Of a stretch of 13,324 nucleotides of DNA, positions 12,964 through 13,324 are shown in pieces. This DNA is from an uncultured Clostridia bacterium (GTDB taxonomy: Bacteria; Bacillota; Clostridia; Oscillospirales; Ruminococcaceae), in assembly GCA_947632425.1 (NCBI GenBank), contig CANRPG010000034.1, forward strand, positions 1 to 13,324. The letters run 5' to 3'. Every line of letters starts with the position of its first letter. Positions within the stretch are counted from its first letter, which is position 1. The position numbers were made by a program, and so were the translations under genes. The notes beneath the pieces were generated by a model. The model was not told the origin of the DNA and made no database searches. It was given only the letters and a program-made list of their open reading frames with translations.

Positions 12964-12979
12964 CTAAACATCTCCTTTT

Positions 12980-13324
12980 TTACTTGTCAACTATCGGCAG
13001 CCATATCTGACTTTTGTAATCCTCCGCCGTCATGTCGCCGCTCGGGTATGCCTCTATGTCCATTTCATAGGTCGGCTGATGATCCGAAACGGGCAAAAAT
13101 TCCGCCGAGATCTCGTGCCACAGATCTTGTATTGCTTTCGGCATCGCGCCCGTGCATTCAAATTTCAGCCAAGTTCTTTTGGGTATAACGCTTACACGAA
13201 AGCCCTCCGGCGCGGCGGTGTCGGGAGAACACTGAACCGCAATGGCGTAATCAAAATGCTCGTTATCGCTATGACCGTTTCCATAGCAAATGCCGAAAAC
13301 GTATGTCCTGTCCGAGGCGTGCTG
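12980..13324 (-). CDS. GyrI-like/AraC effector-binding domain protein, partial (C-terminal part)
   Basis: The open frame runs in from the window edge and ends with TAA at 12980-12982, giving 114 visible residues. These match the second half of the AraC/BmrR-type effector-binding (GyrI-like) fold: FDYAIAVQC, then GFRVSVIPKRTWLKFECTG, IQDLWHEISAEFLPVSD, an EAYPSGD block and the characteristic end SQIWLPIVDK. Proteins of this group bind small hydrophobic or cationic ligands, often fused to an AraC- or MerR-type DNA-binding domain; whether such a domain is present lies outside the window. It is the first visible gene of an operon with the GNAT gene. Confidence 0.85.
   Translation of the reverse strand, partial: QHASDRTYVFGICYGNGHSDNEHFDYAIAVQCSPDTAAPEGFRVSVIPKRTWLKFECTGAMPKAIQDLWHEISAEFLPVSDHQPTYEMDIEAYPSGDMTAEDYKSQIWLPIVDK

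Overview
The window reads like a chromosomal segment of a strictly anaerobic gut or rumen Clostridia, most likely a Ruminococcus-type (Oscillospiraceae) bacterium. I infer this from the gene set (class III glutamine synthetase, NADP-type glutamate dehydrogenase, a glutamate synthase split into separate polypeptides, an ANTAR regulator beside a small GS-I), from AAAGGAG/AGGAGG ribosome sites and consensus TTGACA-N17-TATAAT promoters. It is essentially an ammonia-assimilation island: nearly every gene up to about 11.9 kb makes, uses or regulates glutamate or glutamine.

Layout. 1-226: repeat-rich spacer with a structured repeat (copy A). 227-3818, minus strand: gdhA followed by glnN (GSIII), with an intrinsic terminator and an overlapping alternative hairpin between them. 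3819-4233: divergent control region with two perfect-consensus promoters pointing away from each other around an inverted repeat. 4234-9322, plus strand: a five-gene split GOGAT locus (glutaminase domain, ferredoxin-FMN synthase domain, four-cluster Fe-S protein, FAD/NADH-type oxidoreductase, GXGXG beta-helix protein); the last gene has its own promoter. 9323-10064: 742 bp without a credible gene but with several inverted and dispersed repeats. 10065-11909: an unusual small GS-I homologue followed by an ANTAR RNA-binding antiterminator with a degenerate receiver domain, then a strong terminator. 11944-12522: another repeat-rich spacer with a second copy (C) of the structured repeat. 12523-13324, minus strand: a GNAT acetyltransferase preceded in the same operon by the C-terminal part of a GyrI/AraC-type effector-binding protein that runs off the window.

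How it fits together. GDH and GSIII would fix ammonia into glutamate and glutamine. The split GOGAT would convert glutamine plus 2-oxoglutarate to two glutamates, with electrons probably passing from NADH through the FAD protein and the Fe-S protein to the FMN subunit. The GS-I homologue lacks two acidic active-site residues usual in GS-I, so it may be a nitrogen sensor partnered with the ANTAR protein rather than the main GS. RNA hairpins with the A1/G4 hexaloop expected of ANTAR targets can be drawn in the gdhA-glnN junction, where one is mutually exclusive with the terminator, and at the 5' end of the GOGAT leader. The second notable theme is non-coding: repeats whose stems differ between copies by compensatory changes, and a tandem-hairpin module, mostly with GNRA-type loops, found four times, three of them immediately beyond gene 3' ends.
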